Positions 52,675 to 61,073 of a stretch of DNA of 64,000 bases are shown in pieces. Positions within the stretch are counted from its first letter, which is position 1. Each line of letters opens with the position of its first letter. Source of the stretch: Chryseobacterium jejuense (GTDB taxonomy: Bacteria; Bacteroidota; Bacteroidia; Flavobacteriales; Weeksellaceae); contig NZ_JAGIPR010000002.1 of assembly GCF_017877355.1 (NCBI RefSeq), forward strand, positions 558,001 through 622,000, read 5' to 3'. The notes beneath the pieces were generated by a model. It was not told the origin of the DNA and did no database searches. It was given only the letters and a program-made list of their open reading frames with translations. Made by a program: the position numbers and the translations under genes.

Positions 52675-54027
52675 ATGGAAAAACTCACTTTTGCAGATTT
52701 TGACCTGCCGGTTAAAATTCTTGATGTTTTAGCAGATTTAGAATTATTTGAGCCTACTCCGATTCAGGAAAAAAGTTTGAAGCCTATCCTTTCCGGGAGA
52801 GATGTAATGGGAATTGCTCAAACCGGAACCGGAAAAACATTGGCGTATCTTTTACCCGTTCTTAAAACGTGGAAATATAGTAAAACTGGAAATCCAACTG
52901 TTTTAGTATTGGTTCCTACAAGAGAATTGGTGGTACAGGTAACGGAAATTCTTGAGAAACTGACTGAAAATATTACTGCAAGAGTAATTGGAATATACGG
53001 TGGAAAAAATATCAATACCCAGAAACTATTATTCAATGATGGCTGTGATATTTTAGTAGGCACACCAGGAAGAGTAATGGACCTTTCCATAGATAATGCC
53101 ATTTCTCTTAAAGAAGTTCAGAAGCTTATCATCGATGAATTTGATGAGATGCTTAACCTGGGGTTCAGACCACAGCTTACCCATATTTTTGAAATGATGA
53201 AAGAGAAGAGACAAAATATTCTTTTCTCTGCAACCATGACAGAAGCTGTAGACGGGATGTTGGAAGAATATTTTGCCAGCCCTATAGAAATTTCATTGGC
53301 AAAATCAGGAACTCCGCTTGAAAAAATTGAACAGACTGCCTATAAAGTTGAAAATTTCAATACTAAAATTAATCTTCTTGAGCACTTATTGAAGACTAAT
53401 GCAGACATGTCTAAGGTATTGATTTTTAACAATAATAAAAAACATGCAGACCTTCTTTTTACTAAGATTGATGAGCTTTTCCCTGAACAATTTGATGTTA
53501 TTCACTCTAATAAATCTCAAAACTACAGGCTTAAGGCGATGAAAAGCTTTGAAAATGAAGAAATCAGAGGTTTAATTACAACCGATGTAATGGCGAGAGG
53601 TCTTGATATCTCAAATATTACCCATGTTATCAACTTTGAAACACCTGATATCCCTGAACAGTATATCCACAGAATCGGTAGAACAGGTAGAGCTGATAAA
53701 GAGGGTAAAGCAATAACTTTTGTTACCAAAAAGGAAGAACCTTTAATTCTGGATATCGAGCTTTTAATGGATAAGGAATTACAGTTTAATGACTTCCCTG
53801 AAGGCGTTAAAATTAATCCGAACAAAATTGCTTCAGAAAAAGATGAAGTAGTGATGAAAAATCCTGCACAGGTAAAACTGAACGATGGAGGAGGAGCATT
53901 CCATGAGAAAAAAGTGAAGAATACAAAAGAAAACTGGGGTGGACCTTCAAAAAGAAAAGTACCCAAGAAGTTTGGAGCTAACAGATCACAGCAGAAAGCA
54001 ATCTCTAAATCGAAGAGAAAGAAATAA
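52675..54027 (+). CDS. DEAD-box RNA helicase, RhlE/SrmB type
   Basis: The 450-residue cytoplasmic helicase remodels RNA with ATP. It has the Q motif (FEPTPIQEKSL near residue 25), Walker A AQTGTGKT near 49, PTREL near 82, GG, TPGR, the Walker B variant IDEFDEML (DEFD instead of DEAD) near 160, SAT near 189, and the second RecA domain with TTDVMARGLDI and HRIGRTGRA near 340. The C-terminal tail is Lys/Arg-rich (PSKRKVPKKFGANRSQQK), which aids RNA binding. Confidence 0.94.
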   Translation: MEKLTFADFDLPVKILDVLADLELFEPTPIQEKSLKPILSGRDVMGIAQTGTGKTLAYLLPVLKTWKYSKTGNPTVLVLVPTRELVVQVTEILEKLTENITARVIGIYGGKNINTQKLLFNDGCDILVGTPGRVMDLSIDNAISLKEVQKLIIDEFDEMLNLGFRPQLTHIFEMMKEKRQNILFSATMTEAVDGMLEEYFASPIEISLAKSGTPLEKIEQTAYKVENFNTKINLLEHLLKTNADMSKVLIFNNNKKHADLLFTKIDELFPEQFDVIHSNKSQNYRLKAMKSFENEEIRGLITTDVMARGLDISNITHVINFETPDIPEQYIHRIGRTGRADKEGKAITFVTKKEEPLILDIELLMDKELQFNDFPEGVKINPNKIASEKDEVVMKNPAQVKLNDGGGAFHEKKVKNTKENWGGPSKRKVPKKFGANRSQQKAISKSKRKK

Positions 54028-54028
54028 T

Positions 54029-54058
54029 AAAAAAAGCGGCAAATCTGCCGCTTTTTTA
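54029..54058. terminator. Bidirectional terminator between helicase and GDSL genes
   Basis: AAAAAAGCGGCA with TGCCGCTTTTTT around AATC, flanked by A's and T's on both sides. It overlaps the last base pairs of the minus-strand gene stop region at 54056. Confidence 0.88.
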
Positions 54059-54712
54059 TTTCATATAAGGAGTAATTACCTTAGTCCAGATCTGGTATCC
54101 TTCAGGTTTAAAATGAAGCATATCCTCTACAAAAATATCTTTTCTTACATTTCCGTTGGTATCTTCCATTGCTTTGGTTACATCTATGAATTCTGCATTG
54201 GGCTGTTTTTTCATAAATGCTTCAATCCTGGCATTGGCTTCTTTAATCTGAGACCAAATTTTCTCTCTGCTGGGAGAGTATTTCATCGAAATATAATCTA
54301 CTTCAATATTAGGGAATCTTGCACGTACTTTTTTATAAAAGCTTTTGTATCTCTTTACTACTTTTTCTGCTTTCAACTGATGGTTATCAGCAAAATCATT
54401 TTCACCGCAATAGATAATGATCTGCTTAGGCTGGTAAGGAGATAAAAGATCATCTGCAAAATAATTAAGATCAGTAAGCCTTGAACCTCCAAAACCTCTG
54501 TTGATAATAGTTTTAGTTGGAAAATAATCTGCTACATCAGTCCATTTCGTAAAAGATGAACTGCCTATTAATAAAATAGCGTTTTGGGGAGGTGGACTCT
54601 GTTGATCTTGTTTTTTGAATTCCTGGATGTCATGCCAGAACATTGGCTTTTTTTCCTGCGAAAAGGCAATAGTAAAACACAGCAATAGAAATGCTGATAG
54701 AATCTTCTTCAT
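54056..54712 (-). CDS. Secreted GDSL/SGNH-type hydrolase
   Basis: The 218-residue protein has a signal peptide (LLLCFTIAFSQ) and the SGNH blocks: nucleophile Ser in LLIGSSSFTKW (residues 47-57), Gly in INRGFGGSRLTD near 70, Asn in IIYCGENDF near 98, and the Asp-His pair in DMLHFKPEGYQIW near 200. The family cuts esters of lipids or carbohydrates; the periplasmic substrate is unknown. It is convergent with the helicase gene and shares its terminator. Confidence 0.88.
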   Translation of the reverse strand: MKKILSAFLLLCFTIAFSQEKKPMFWHDIQEFKKQDQQSPPPQNAILLIGSSSFTKWTDVADYFPTKTIINRGFGGSRLTDLNYFADDLLSPYQPKQIIIYCGENDFADNHQLKAEKVVKRYKSFYKKVRARFPNIEVDYISMKYSPSREKIWSQIKEANARIEAFMKKQPNAEFIDVTKAMEDTNGNVRKDIFVEDMLHFKPEGYQIWTKVITPYMK

Positions 54713-54747
54713 TGTATTCAGTTTTAAAATTTGAGATAAAAGTAATA

Positions 54748-54772
54748 AAAAACTCCCGATGTACGGGAGTTT
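54748..54772 (-). terminator. Terminator of the lipocalin-like lipoprotein gene
   Basis: AAACTCCCG (54750-54758) and CGGGAGTTT (54764-54772) form a perfect stem. On the minus strand it is followed by TTTTATT. It lies 6 bases past the stop of the gene at 54778. Confidence 0.85.
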
Positions 54773-54777
54773 AAGTT

Positions 54778-55257
54778 TTATCTTTTATAAGTAATGTAGG
54801 TGACATCTATAATCTTGTCTCCGTTTTTATCATAATTCCCAACCAGTTGTGTGAGTCTAAGCTCGGTTTGGGTAAGCATATCAACTCTGAAGCTCATATT
54901 GTCAGCCTCATCTCCTTCTCCTTTAAGTTGGATATTCAGGGCTTTAGAATCGGCATCATAAGTATAATTTCCTTCATTTTTAGCAGCAAAGTGGCAGTTC
55001 GTTCCTGCTGCATCACCATCATATGCCGTATAACTTACATAATTGTCAGTTCTGAAGAAAAGTGTATTTTTCGCGGTGCATCCTTCCGGAGTTGTAGTTT
55101 CAAGCACAGTTTTATTATCTTTTCCTGAAATAATTTCTGTCTTTACTTCTTTCCAATCCCCTTTCATAATATCCATTTCATAGGCGGTAAGGTTATCATC
55201 ATCACAGGAAGTAAACGCCAGAGCTGAAAAGGCAAATAAAAGTAGCTGTTTTTTCAT
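54778..55257 (-). CDS. Lipocalin-like lipoprotein
   Basis: The 159-residue protein has a lipoprotein signal (MKKQLLLFAFSALAFTSC, Cys18) followed by DDD. The body begins with MKGDWKEVKTEI, the W-containing opening of small bacterial lipocalin-like (DUF4923/DUF5004-style) domains, and has beta-strand alternation throughout, with a final LTQTELRLTQLVGNYDKNGD. It is probably on the outer membrane. No ligand can be inferred. Confidence 0.78.
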   Translation of the reverse strand: MKKQLLLFAFSALAFTSCDDDNLTAYEMDIMKGDWKEVKTEIISGKDNKTVLETTTPEGCTAKNTLFFRTDNYVSYTAYDGDAAGTNCHFAAKNEGNYTYDADSKALNIQLKGEGDEADNMSFRVDMLTQTELRLTQLVGNYDKNGDKIIDVTYITYKR

Positions 55258-55595
55258 TTTTACAAATTTAAGAATATGCTAAAATATAAATAAATTTGAA
55301 ATATATATGATGAAATGATCTTTTTTTAAACGAATGTTTACAAATAAGTCAATTTTTGAAAGGCTGTTTGAGATTTTAAATAGATATGGATCTAAAAAGG
55401 AATATTTGTCTTAAGATAAAAGATAAAAGATAAAAGATAAAAGATCTTGTCATTAAACAACTATTATCCATTAGGATACCAATATGAATAAAGGGTGGGC
55501 TCCCTTTGAAGGATTATAACCCACCCTAAAATATATCAACGAATCCATTGGTTCTAGCCAAAACTTAAAGTAGAAACCTTTAAACCTTGAATCCT
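55258..55595. other. 338-base gene-free region with a 7-bp tandem repeat and an inverted repeat
   Basis: AGATAAA is repeated four times without error at 55414-55441, with a partial fifth copy. Further on, AAGGGTGGG near 55490 pairs with CCCACCCTA near 55521, a candidate hairpin. No gene or RNA is recognised. Confidence 0.65.
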
Positions 55596-56759
55596 CTAAT
55601 AGCTCATCTCTACAATCTTGGAAGCATCCTGAGGAGTTAGTTTTTTATACTCTCCAAGTCCCAGCCAGTTTCTATCTGTAAAGGCTTTCTCCACTCTTTC
55701 AGCTGTACCATTATAGTCTTCCGTGTAATCTGAAAGTTTGGTTTTGATATGCAGACTGTGGAAGAATTCTTCAAGTTTTTTAATTCCCAGTTCCGCTTTT
55801 TCTTCAATGCTTCCTTCTTTAATTCCCCAAACTCTTTCCGCATACTGAGCCAGTTTCCCTTTTTTATCTTCAAAATTATAACGGTAGTGAGAAGGGGCAA
55901 TGATAGCTAGTGTTCTGGCATGGTCAATACCGAAGTAAGCGGTTAGTTCATGACCCATAGCATGTACAGCCCAGTCTGTAATAACGCCTTTCTGAATTAG
56001 TCCGTTTAATGCCATTGTACAGCACCACATAAAGTTTCCGGCAGCATCATAATTGAAATCATCAGCCAATACTTTTGGAGCTGTTTCCTGAAGACTAATC
56101 AAGATACTTTCTGCAATTCTTTCCTGAAGATCAGCAGAAGAAGGAGCCGTCATATATTGTTCCAATACATGGGTGTACGCATCTGTAATTCCGTTAACGA
56201 TCTGGTTTTTTGGGATAGACTTGATGACTTCAGGATCTAACACAGAAAACTTAGGGAAAAGTCCCGGGCCGCCGGAAGATAATTTTTCATTGGTTTCTCT
56301 TCTGGAAATAACATATCCTGAGTTCATTTCCGAACCGGTTGCCGGAAGTGTCAGAATACTCCCAAATGGCATTCCTTCCCCTTCAAAAGTTCTCACCTGT
56401 TTCCTCAGAATATCCCAAGGTTCACCATTATAATTGGCTGCTGCAGAGATAAACTTAGTTCCGTCAATCACAGATCCACCCCCTACGGCAAGAAGATAAT
56501 TGATATTATTTTCCTTAATAAAGCTAATGGCATTAATTAAAACTTCATATTCAGGATTGGCAGGAACTCCACCGAATTCATAGAGTTCATGATCTTTTAA
56601 AGCCTCTTTTACCTGGTCATAAACACCATTATTTTTAATACTTCCACCACCGTAGATCATTAATATTTTGGCATCTTGAGGGATTTCTTTGGAAATTTTA
56701 GCGATTTCTCCCTTTCCGAAAAGTATTTTGGTTGGATTTTTAAACTCGAAATTAAGCAT
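55596..56759 (-). CDS. Iron-containing alcohol dehydrogenase, YqhD/BDH type
   Basis: The 387-residue enzyme belongs to the type III metal-dependent dehydrogenases. The N-terminal dinucleotide domain has ILMIYGGGSIKNNGVYD near residue 33 and LLAVGGGSVIDGTKFISAA near 90, and PATGSEMNSGYV near 140. The metal ligands are in GITDAYTHVLEQY near 191 and AVHAMGHELTAYFGIDHART near 265. Such enzymes reduce aldehydes with NADPH, which fits the electrophile-type HxlR regulator encoded upstream on the same strand. The native substrate is not known. Confidence 0.93.
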   Translation of the reverse strand: MLNFEFKNPTKILFGKGEIAKISKEIPQDAKILMIYGGGSIKNNGVYDQVKEALKDHELYEFGGVPANPEYEVLINAISFIKENNINYLLAVGGGSVIDGTKFISAAANYNGEPWDILRKQVRTFEGEGMPFGSILTLPATGSEMNSGYVISRRETNEKLSSGGPGLFPKFSVLDPEVIKSIPKNQIVNGITDAYTHVLEQYMTAPSSADLQERIAESILISLQETAPKVLADDFNYDAAGNFMWCCTMALNGLIQKGVITDWAVHAMGHELTAYFGIDHARTLAIIAPSHYRYNFEDKKGKLAQYAERVWGIKEGSIEEKAELGIKKLEEFFHSLHIKTKLSDYTEDYNGTAERVEKAFTDRNWLGLGEYKKLTPQDASKIVEMSY

Positions 56760-56779
56760 TGTTCTAAATTTATTTTACT

Positions 56780-56787
56780 CAAATTTA
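56780..56787 (-). promoter_or_regulatory. -7 promoter element (TAAATTTG) of the alcohol dehydrogenase gene
   Basis: The minus strand reads TAAATTTG, an exact TAnnTTTG match 20 bases before the start at 56759. So this gene can be transcribed independently of the HxlR gene upstream. Confidence 0.55.
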
Positions 56788-56905
56788 CGGAATGAAAAAG
56801 GAAAATTAAGTTAATGAAAGTTTAAAATTGCTATTACAGAATTTCATAAAAGCTATTAAAAGCTGATCTCCCAACCTGTCTCCATGGATAATTAATTGAC
56901 TGTCT

Positions 56906-57316
56906 TTATTTAGACTCACAGGAAAGATAACTTTTGGCTCTTTTAATAAAGTTTTCTTTATCCTTTTTAATATCTTCCAGCAGTTTCTTTCTCTCTTCAG
57001 GAATCGTTAGATATTTGTCACCCCATAGATTGATTTCAACAATAATCGGAACCAGATCAATTCCTTTTTCTGTAAGATGGTATAAGATCTTTAATTTGTT
57101 TTCAGGATGGTTCTTTTTATCAATAATTCCATTTTCCAATAGATTCTGAAGCCTTGTCGCCAGAATATTGGACGCAATTTTTTCATCAGCTTTTTGAAGC
57201 TCACCATAAGTACATTGCTTTTTAAGCATCAGATCACGGATGATTAATAACGACCATTTATCACCCCATATTTCCAGAGAGCAACTGATAGGACAGTCTG
57301 ACCTTTTTTTACTCAT
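56906..57316 (-). CDS. HxlR family transcriptional regulator
   Basis: The 136-residue winged-helix protein opens MSKKRSDCPISCSLEIWGDKWSLLI in two overlapping parts: the family signature CPI..SLE.WGDKWSLLIIRDL is clear, with Cys8 near the N-terminus. In YodB and HypR the equivalent Cys senses quinones or aldehydes; a similar role here is inferred. The C-terminal part has YHLTEKGIDLVPIIVEINLWG. It is divergent from lpd and shares a control region with an inverted repeat. Confidence 0.91.
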   Translation of the reverse strand: MSKKRSDCPISCSLEIWGDKWSLLIIRDLMLKKQCTYGELQKADEKIASNILATRLQNLLENGIIDKKNHPENKLKILYHLTEKGIDLVPIIVEINLWGDKYLTIPEERKKLLEDIKKDKENFIKRAKSYLSCESK

Positions 57317-57336
57317 TTTTTTAATTTAAAAAAATA

Positions 57337-57389
57337 TTACTTGCAAATTGAAAGTGTTTATCTTAATTTTGCTTTTGTTTTGCAAGTAA
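57337..57389. promoter_or_regulatory. Divergent control region with paired operator half-sites and lpd promoter
   Basis: TTACTTGCAAA (57337-57347) and TTTGCAAGTAA (57379-57389) are perfect 11-bp inverted copies whose centres are 42 bases apart, four helical turns. Between them TAATTTTG (57364-57371) is an exact -7 element for lpd; TTG at 57341-57343, inside the left copy, is 20 bases upstream. So the left site covers the -33 region and the right site the transcription start of lpd. The left site also lies in the promoter zone of the HxlR gene. Confidence 0.68.
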
Positions 57390-57417
57390 ATTTAATCATA
57401 AATAATTAATAAATCAA

Positions 57418-58818
57418 ATGGAAAACTATGATATTGCCGTGATTGGCTCAGGACCCGGAGGATATGTAGCAGCGGTAAGAAGCGCACAATTAGGCTATAA
57501 AACAGTAATTATCGAAAAATATGAAACATTGGGCGGAACCTGTACCAATGTAGGCTGTATTCCAACAAAAGCTTTGCTGGACAGCACGCATCATTATGCA
57601 GAAGCTCATCATAAGTTGAAAGAACATGGAGTTAAGCTTGATAAGGTAGAACTTGATTTTATCCAGATGTATAAAAGGAAATCTGAAGTAGTAGCTAAGA
57701 ACACCAGCGGACTCGATTTCTTAATGAGTAAAAATAAAATTACCCGTCTGAGAGGTACAGCGGGTTTTATCAGTAATACCACCATACAAGTGGTTAATGA
57801 AACGGAGTCTAAAGAAATTACCGCCAAAAATTATATCATTGCAACAGGTTCAAAACCATCCACTATTCCGGGAGTGGAAATTGATAAAAAGAGAATAATT
57901 ACTTCTACAGAAGCCTTAACTCTGAAAGAAAAACCGAAATCTATGATTATCATTGGCGGAGGTGTAATTGGAGTGGAAATGGCCTCCATCTTTAACCGTA
58001 TCGGAACTCAGGTCATCATTCTTGAATATGCAGACCATCTTATTGCGGCTATGGATCATGAATTAGGGAAAAATCTTCAGAAAATTCTAAAAAGGGAAGG
58101 AGTTGATATCCGTTTAGGACAATCAGTGTATAAAACGGAAAGCTCAGATGCTGGAGCTAAGGTCTTTTTTAAAGATAAAAATGGAACGGAAAATGAATTG
58201 GAAGTCGATTACATTCTGGTTGCAGTAGGAAGAAGTCCTTATGTAAAAGGATTGGGGTTAGAAAATACAGATGTACAATTAGATAAACGTGGGTTTATTC
58301 AAGTTGATAAAAGTAACCGAACTTCCGTTTCTAATATCTATGCCATTGGAGATGTGATTGGCGGAGCAATGCTTGCTCATAAAGCGGAAGAAGAAGGCGT
58401 TTTGGTTGCGGAGACCATTAACGGACAACAACATCATATCCATTATGATCGTATTCCTTCCGTTGTATATACCTGGCCGGAAGTAGCATCCGTTGGGTAT
58501 ACTGAAGAATATCTCAAAAAGAATAATATAGCTTACAATGTGGGTAAGTTCCCGTTTTCAGCCAGTGCAAGGGCGAGAGCTTCCATGGATACTGATGGGT
58601 TTGCGAAAGTTTTAGTTGATCCGAAATATGGAGAAGTCCTGGGAGTGCATATTATCGGAGCAAGAGCTGCAGATCTGATTGCACAAGGAGTCATTGCACA
58701 GGAATATGAAGTGACAGCAGAAGATATGTTCCGTATTTCCTATGCGCATCCTACTTATTCAGAGACACTGAAAGAGGCTTATCTGATGGCATCAGGACAA
58801 GGAGCAATTAACATCTGA
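57418..58818 (+). CDS. lpdA: Dihydrolipoamide dehydrogenase
   Basis: The 466-residue flavoprotein oxidises dihydrolipoyl groups with NAD+. It has the FAD motif AVIGSGPGGYVAAVRSAQLG, the redox disulphide in GGTCTNVGCIPTKALL (Cys42-x4-Cys47), the NAD motif IIGGGVIGVEMASIF near 180, a second FAD motif NIYAIGDVIGGAMLAHKAEE near 305 and the catalytic His in YAHPTYSETLKEA near the end. It lacks a lipoyl domain. It is not next to 2-oxoacid dehydrogenase subunits but divergent from an HxlR regulator, which suggests a stress-responsive copy. Confidence 0.95.
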   Translation: MENYDIAVIGSGPGGYVAAVRSAQLGYKTVIIEKYETLGGTCTNVGCIPTKALLDSTHHYAEAHHKLKEHGVKLDKVELDFIQMYKRKSEVVAKNTSGLDFLMSKNKITRLRGTAGFISNTTIQVVNETESKEITAKNYIIATGSKPSTIPGVEIDKKRIITSTEALTLKEKPKSMIIIGGGVIGVEMASIFNRIGTQVIILEYADHLIAAMDHELGKNLQKILKREGVDIRLGQSVYKTESSDAGAKVFFKDKNGTENELEVDYILVAVGRSPYVKGLGLENTDVQLDKRGFIQVDKSNRTSVSNIYAIGDVIGGAMLAHKAEEEGVLVAETINGQQHHIHYDRIPSVVYTWPEVASVGYTEEYLKKNNIAYNVGKFPFSASARARASMDTDGFAKVLVDPKYGEVLGVHIIGARAADLIAQGVIAQEYEVTAEDMFRISYAHPTYSETLKEAYLMASGQGAINI

Positions 58819-58877
58819 TACTGAACCATAAAAGCTTTATCTAAGATAGATTGTTTACCGTTAAATATCCTTTTCAA

Positions 58878-58921
58878 TTGCCACGAATGTACTAATAATG
58901 TAACTCGTGTATTCGTGGCAA
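58878..58921. repeat. Palindromic intergenic repeat (TTGCCACGAAT...ATTCGTGGCAA)
   Basis: TTGCCACGAAT (58878-58888) and ATTCGTGGCAA (58911-58921) are perfect 11-bp inverted copies with a 22-base spacer. A run of A's follows on the right. From memory, similar GCCACGAAT repeats are scattered in flavobacterial genomes. It may also end lpd transcription. Confidence 0.65.
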
Positions 58922-58971
58922 AAAATAATGGGTATTCTATTGAAATTTTATAGCCTGGTGCATTTCAGATA

Positions 58972-59577
58972 CTATAAAGTGGTACAATCCTCACTTTTTG
59001 AATAGACTCCGTTGCTTTTGGCTTCCAGTTTGCCGGTCTTACTATTAATCTTAATTAAAAATGATTCCTTAGTCACAGGGCAGCCTTTAGACTGTAAAGC
59101 ATATAAGGAAATAGAATGGTCTTCAATTTTATAAGAACCTGTAAAACGATTTTGAGTATCGATGGAGTAGCCATAAGTTTTAGCCAGTAAAATAGCTTCG
59201 GGAAGATTATCAACCGTTCCGATAAAATCCCTTAATTGCTGTTCATTGGAAAAATAAACAGATCTTTCTTTTCTACATGCCAAAATATAGGAAAAACAGT
59301 TATTTCCAATGCATTTCTGAAAAAAACCTTTTTCCGGAACCGGCTCATTAATCGTCATAAAATCTGGAGCCTGACTTTCATAGATCACGGCTTTGTCAGG
59401 ATCAGGATCATTGGTGAGGACTCTCCAATAAGCGTATTCTTTATTGGGAATGACGAATGGATACAGATATTCAGGAGTGTCCAGAATATCAGGGATTTTT
59501 TTATAATCATCAGGAACCTTGATCTGTGCAGAAAGCAGATTGGAAACGATCAGGGAAAGTGTGATGATAATTTTCAT
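58972..59577 (-). CDS. Secreted protein of unknown function
   Basis: The 201-residue protein has a signal peptide (IIITLSLIVSNLLSAQ). The mature part, KVPDDYKKIPDILDTPEYLYPF onward, has four Cys (KCIGNNCF, LACRKER, KGCPVTK) and no motif I recognise. It probably resides in the periplasm. It is convergent with lpd and upstream of nothing obvious. Confidence 0.72.
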   Translation of the reverse strand: MKIIITLSLIVSNLLSAQIKVPDDYKKIPDILDTPEYLYPFVIPNKEYAYWRVLTNDPDPDKAVIYESQAPDFMTINEPVPEKGFFQKCIGNNCFSYILACRKERSVYFSNEQQLRDFIGTVDNLPEAILLAKTYGYSIDTQNRFTGSYKIEDHSISLYALQSKGCPVTKESFLIKINSKTGKLEAKSNGVYSKSEDCTTL

Positions 59578-59641
59578 AAAGAAAGGTGTTTTCAGAGCAA
59601 ATTTACGAAAATAACTGATGTTGCTTAGTCCATCAGGAAGA

Positions 59642-60223
59642 TTATAAAAACTTCATAGGGTATCCTGTCTTAATATTTCCATTGATAATTTTCTTCAGTC
59701 TGGATTCAATCATTCTTCTTGTCAGCGGTTTTAAATGATCGATATATAAAACTCCCTGCGTATGGTCATGTTCATGTTGGATGATTCTTGCTGTTAATCC
59801 GGTGAAGGTTTTGGTATGTTTGATGAAATTCTGATCGAGATATTCAATGGTAATTCCCCATGGTCTTTTCACCTTTTGAGACAGACCGGGAATACTTAGG
59901 CAGCCTTCATAATCTTCCCAGGTTTCTTCAGAAGAATCAATAATCTTAGTATTAATAAAGGTTCCTCTGATCCCTTTATTATTCTTTTCAAAATAGAGAA
60001 GCTGACTTTCAGTATCAAGGTTTTCAAAAGTAATTTGACTGTCAACAATAAAAAGTTGCAAAGGCTTATTAATTTGAGGAGAGGCAAGTCCACATCCGTT
60101 AGAATTTTCCATGGTTTCCCACATATTGATAATGAGGTCCTGTATTTCCTGGCTGTTTTCACTAATCTGCATGCATTTTTGTTTTAAAATGCGGTTCCCA
60201 TAGGCTATAATAGGTAAATTCAT
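59642..60223 (-). CDS. def: Peptide deformylase
   Basis: I start at the ATG at 60223 (MNLPIIAYGNRILKQKC), the usual deformylase N-terminus, rather than the in-frame ATG six codons earlier. The 193-residue enzyme removes the formyl group from new proteins. The metal-site motifs are present: I as GCGLASPQ (usual GxGLAAxQ), II as EGCLSIPG with the ligand Cys, III as QHEHDHTQG with both His ligands and the catalytic Glu. The A-to-S change in motif I and its isolated position suggest a second, non-housekeeping copy, which is inference. Confidence 0.9.
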   Translation of the reverse strand: MNLPIIAYGNRILKQKCMQISENSQEIQDLIINMWETMENSNGCGLASPQINKPLQLFIVDSQITFENLDTESQLLYFEKNNKGIRGTFINTKIIDSSEETWEDYEGCLSIPGLSQKVKRPWGITIEYLDQNFIKHTKTFTGLTARIIQHEHDHTQGVLYIDHLKPLTRRMIESRLKKIINGNIKTGYPMKFL

Positions 60224-60279
60224 TGAAATTATTTTCTGCAAAGTTCAGCTGAAGAGAACAGATATACAATGAACCTATG

Positions 60280-60846
60280 TTAATTAATCTGCCTGCGGAT
60301 TCTGCTTAAAGCTTGTGGAGTAATTCCGATATAAGAAGCAATATATTTCAGGGGAACACGCTGTAATAGCTCAGGTTGCTCAGTAAATAATTTTAAATAA
60401 CGTTCTTTTGCAGTAAATTTCAATAAAGAAAGTTCTCTTTTGCTCTTGGCAAGAAACAGTTTCTCAGATGCAAAACGTCCTAAATGATTTCCTACATTCG
60501 TCTGGCTGTAAATTTTCTGTAAGTCGTTATATGAGATTTGCCATACTACGGTCTCGGTTAATGCCTGCATCTCATATTCAGAGGGAGTTTGGGTAAGAAA
60601 AGAATCATAGGCACAGGTGAATTCCTTTTCAAAACTAAAGCTGAAAGTATAACCATGTTCATCATCAGGAATATAAAACCTTACCAGTCCGGATTCTATG
60701 AAAGACAGATAGTTTTCCGTATCGCCCTGCTGGGTAATGATATCGTTTTTAGCATACACTTTTCTGCGGAAATATCCTGCGATAAATTCCCACTCAGATT
60801 CCTGTAGCTTTACGATTTGCTCATAATATTCTCTCATGTAACCCAT
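60280..60846 (-). CDS. Crp/Fnr family transcriptional regulator
   Basis: The 188-residue protein has a cyclic-nucleotide-binding-like beta roll (about 25-115, with NDIITQQGDTENYLSFIESG) and a short C-terminal helix-turn-helix (LKYIASYIGITPQALSRIRRQ). There is no Cys set for an FNR iron-sulphur cluster and no clear cAMP-site RxS, as in most flavobacterial members. The start may be this ATG or the one three codons later. Its targets are unknown. It is divergent from PEP carboxylase. Confidence 0.87.
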   Translation of the reverse strand: MGYMREYYEQIVKLQESEWEFIAGYFRRKVYAKNDIITQQGDTENYLSFIESGLVRFYIPDDEHGYTFSFSFEKEFTCAYDSFLTQTPSEYEMQALTETVVWQISYNDLQKIYSQTNVGNHLGRFASEKLFLAKSKRELSLLKFTAKERYLKLFTEQPELLQRVPLKYIASYIGITPQALSRIRRQIN

Positions 60847-60893
60847 ATTCGAAAATTTTAATGTAATCTCTTATTCAAGAATAAATCAAAGGG

Positions 60894-60901
60894 CAAAGTT
60901 A
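60894..60901 (-). promoter_or_regulatory. -7 promoter element (TAACTTTG) of the Crp/Fnr gene
   Basis: The minus strand reads TAACTTTG followed by C, an exact TAnnTTTG match about 48 bases before the start codon. Confidence 0.55.
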
Positions 60902-61060
60902 CGAAATGTTTAATTGAGGATATCGATAGGAATGATGTATGGAGCGCCTAACTTTTTATGTTAAAACAGGATATAATCCCCCTTATTATTTTTATTTTTC
61001 AGGTTACAATAAAGTTTTTATTTTTTGTCATTTATCAATTCAACTAATTCCAAAATCACT

Positions 61061-61068
61061 TACATTTG
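61061..61068 (+). promoter_or_regulatory. -7 promoter element (TACATTTG) that sets the PEP carboxylase start
   Basis: TACATTTG lies 5 bases before the ATG at 61074. An open frame runs upstream to 60939, but a promoter here would leave those codons untranscribed, and the mRNA would be leaderless. Confidence 0.6.
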
Positions 61069-61073
61069 TTATT

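Noticed and set aside
54056..54445. Long open frames opposite the helicase end, GDSL, metG and purine genes
   Set aside because: They mirror well-supported genes on the other strand, lack plausible starts and family motifs, and would overlap known domains.
60939..61073. A 45-codon N-terminal extension of PEP carboxylase
   Set aside because: A TACATTTG promoter element lies 5 bases before the ATG at 61074, and the extension is aromatic-rich and unlike the family.
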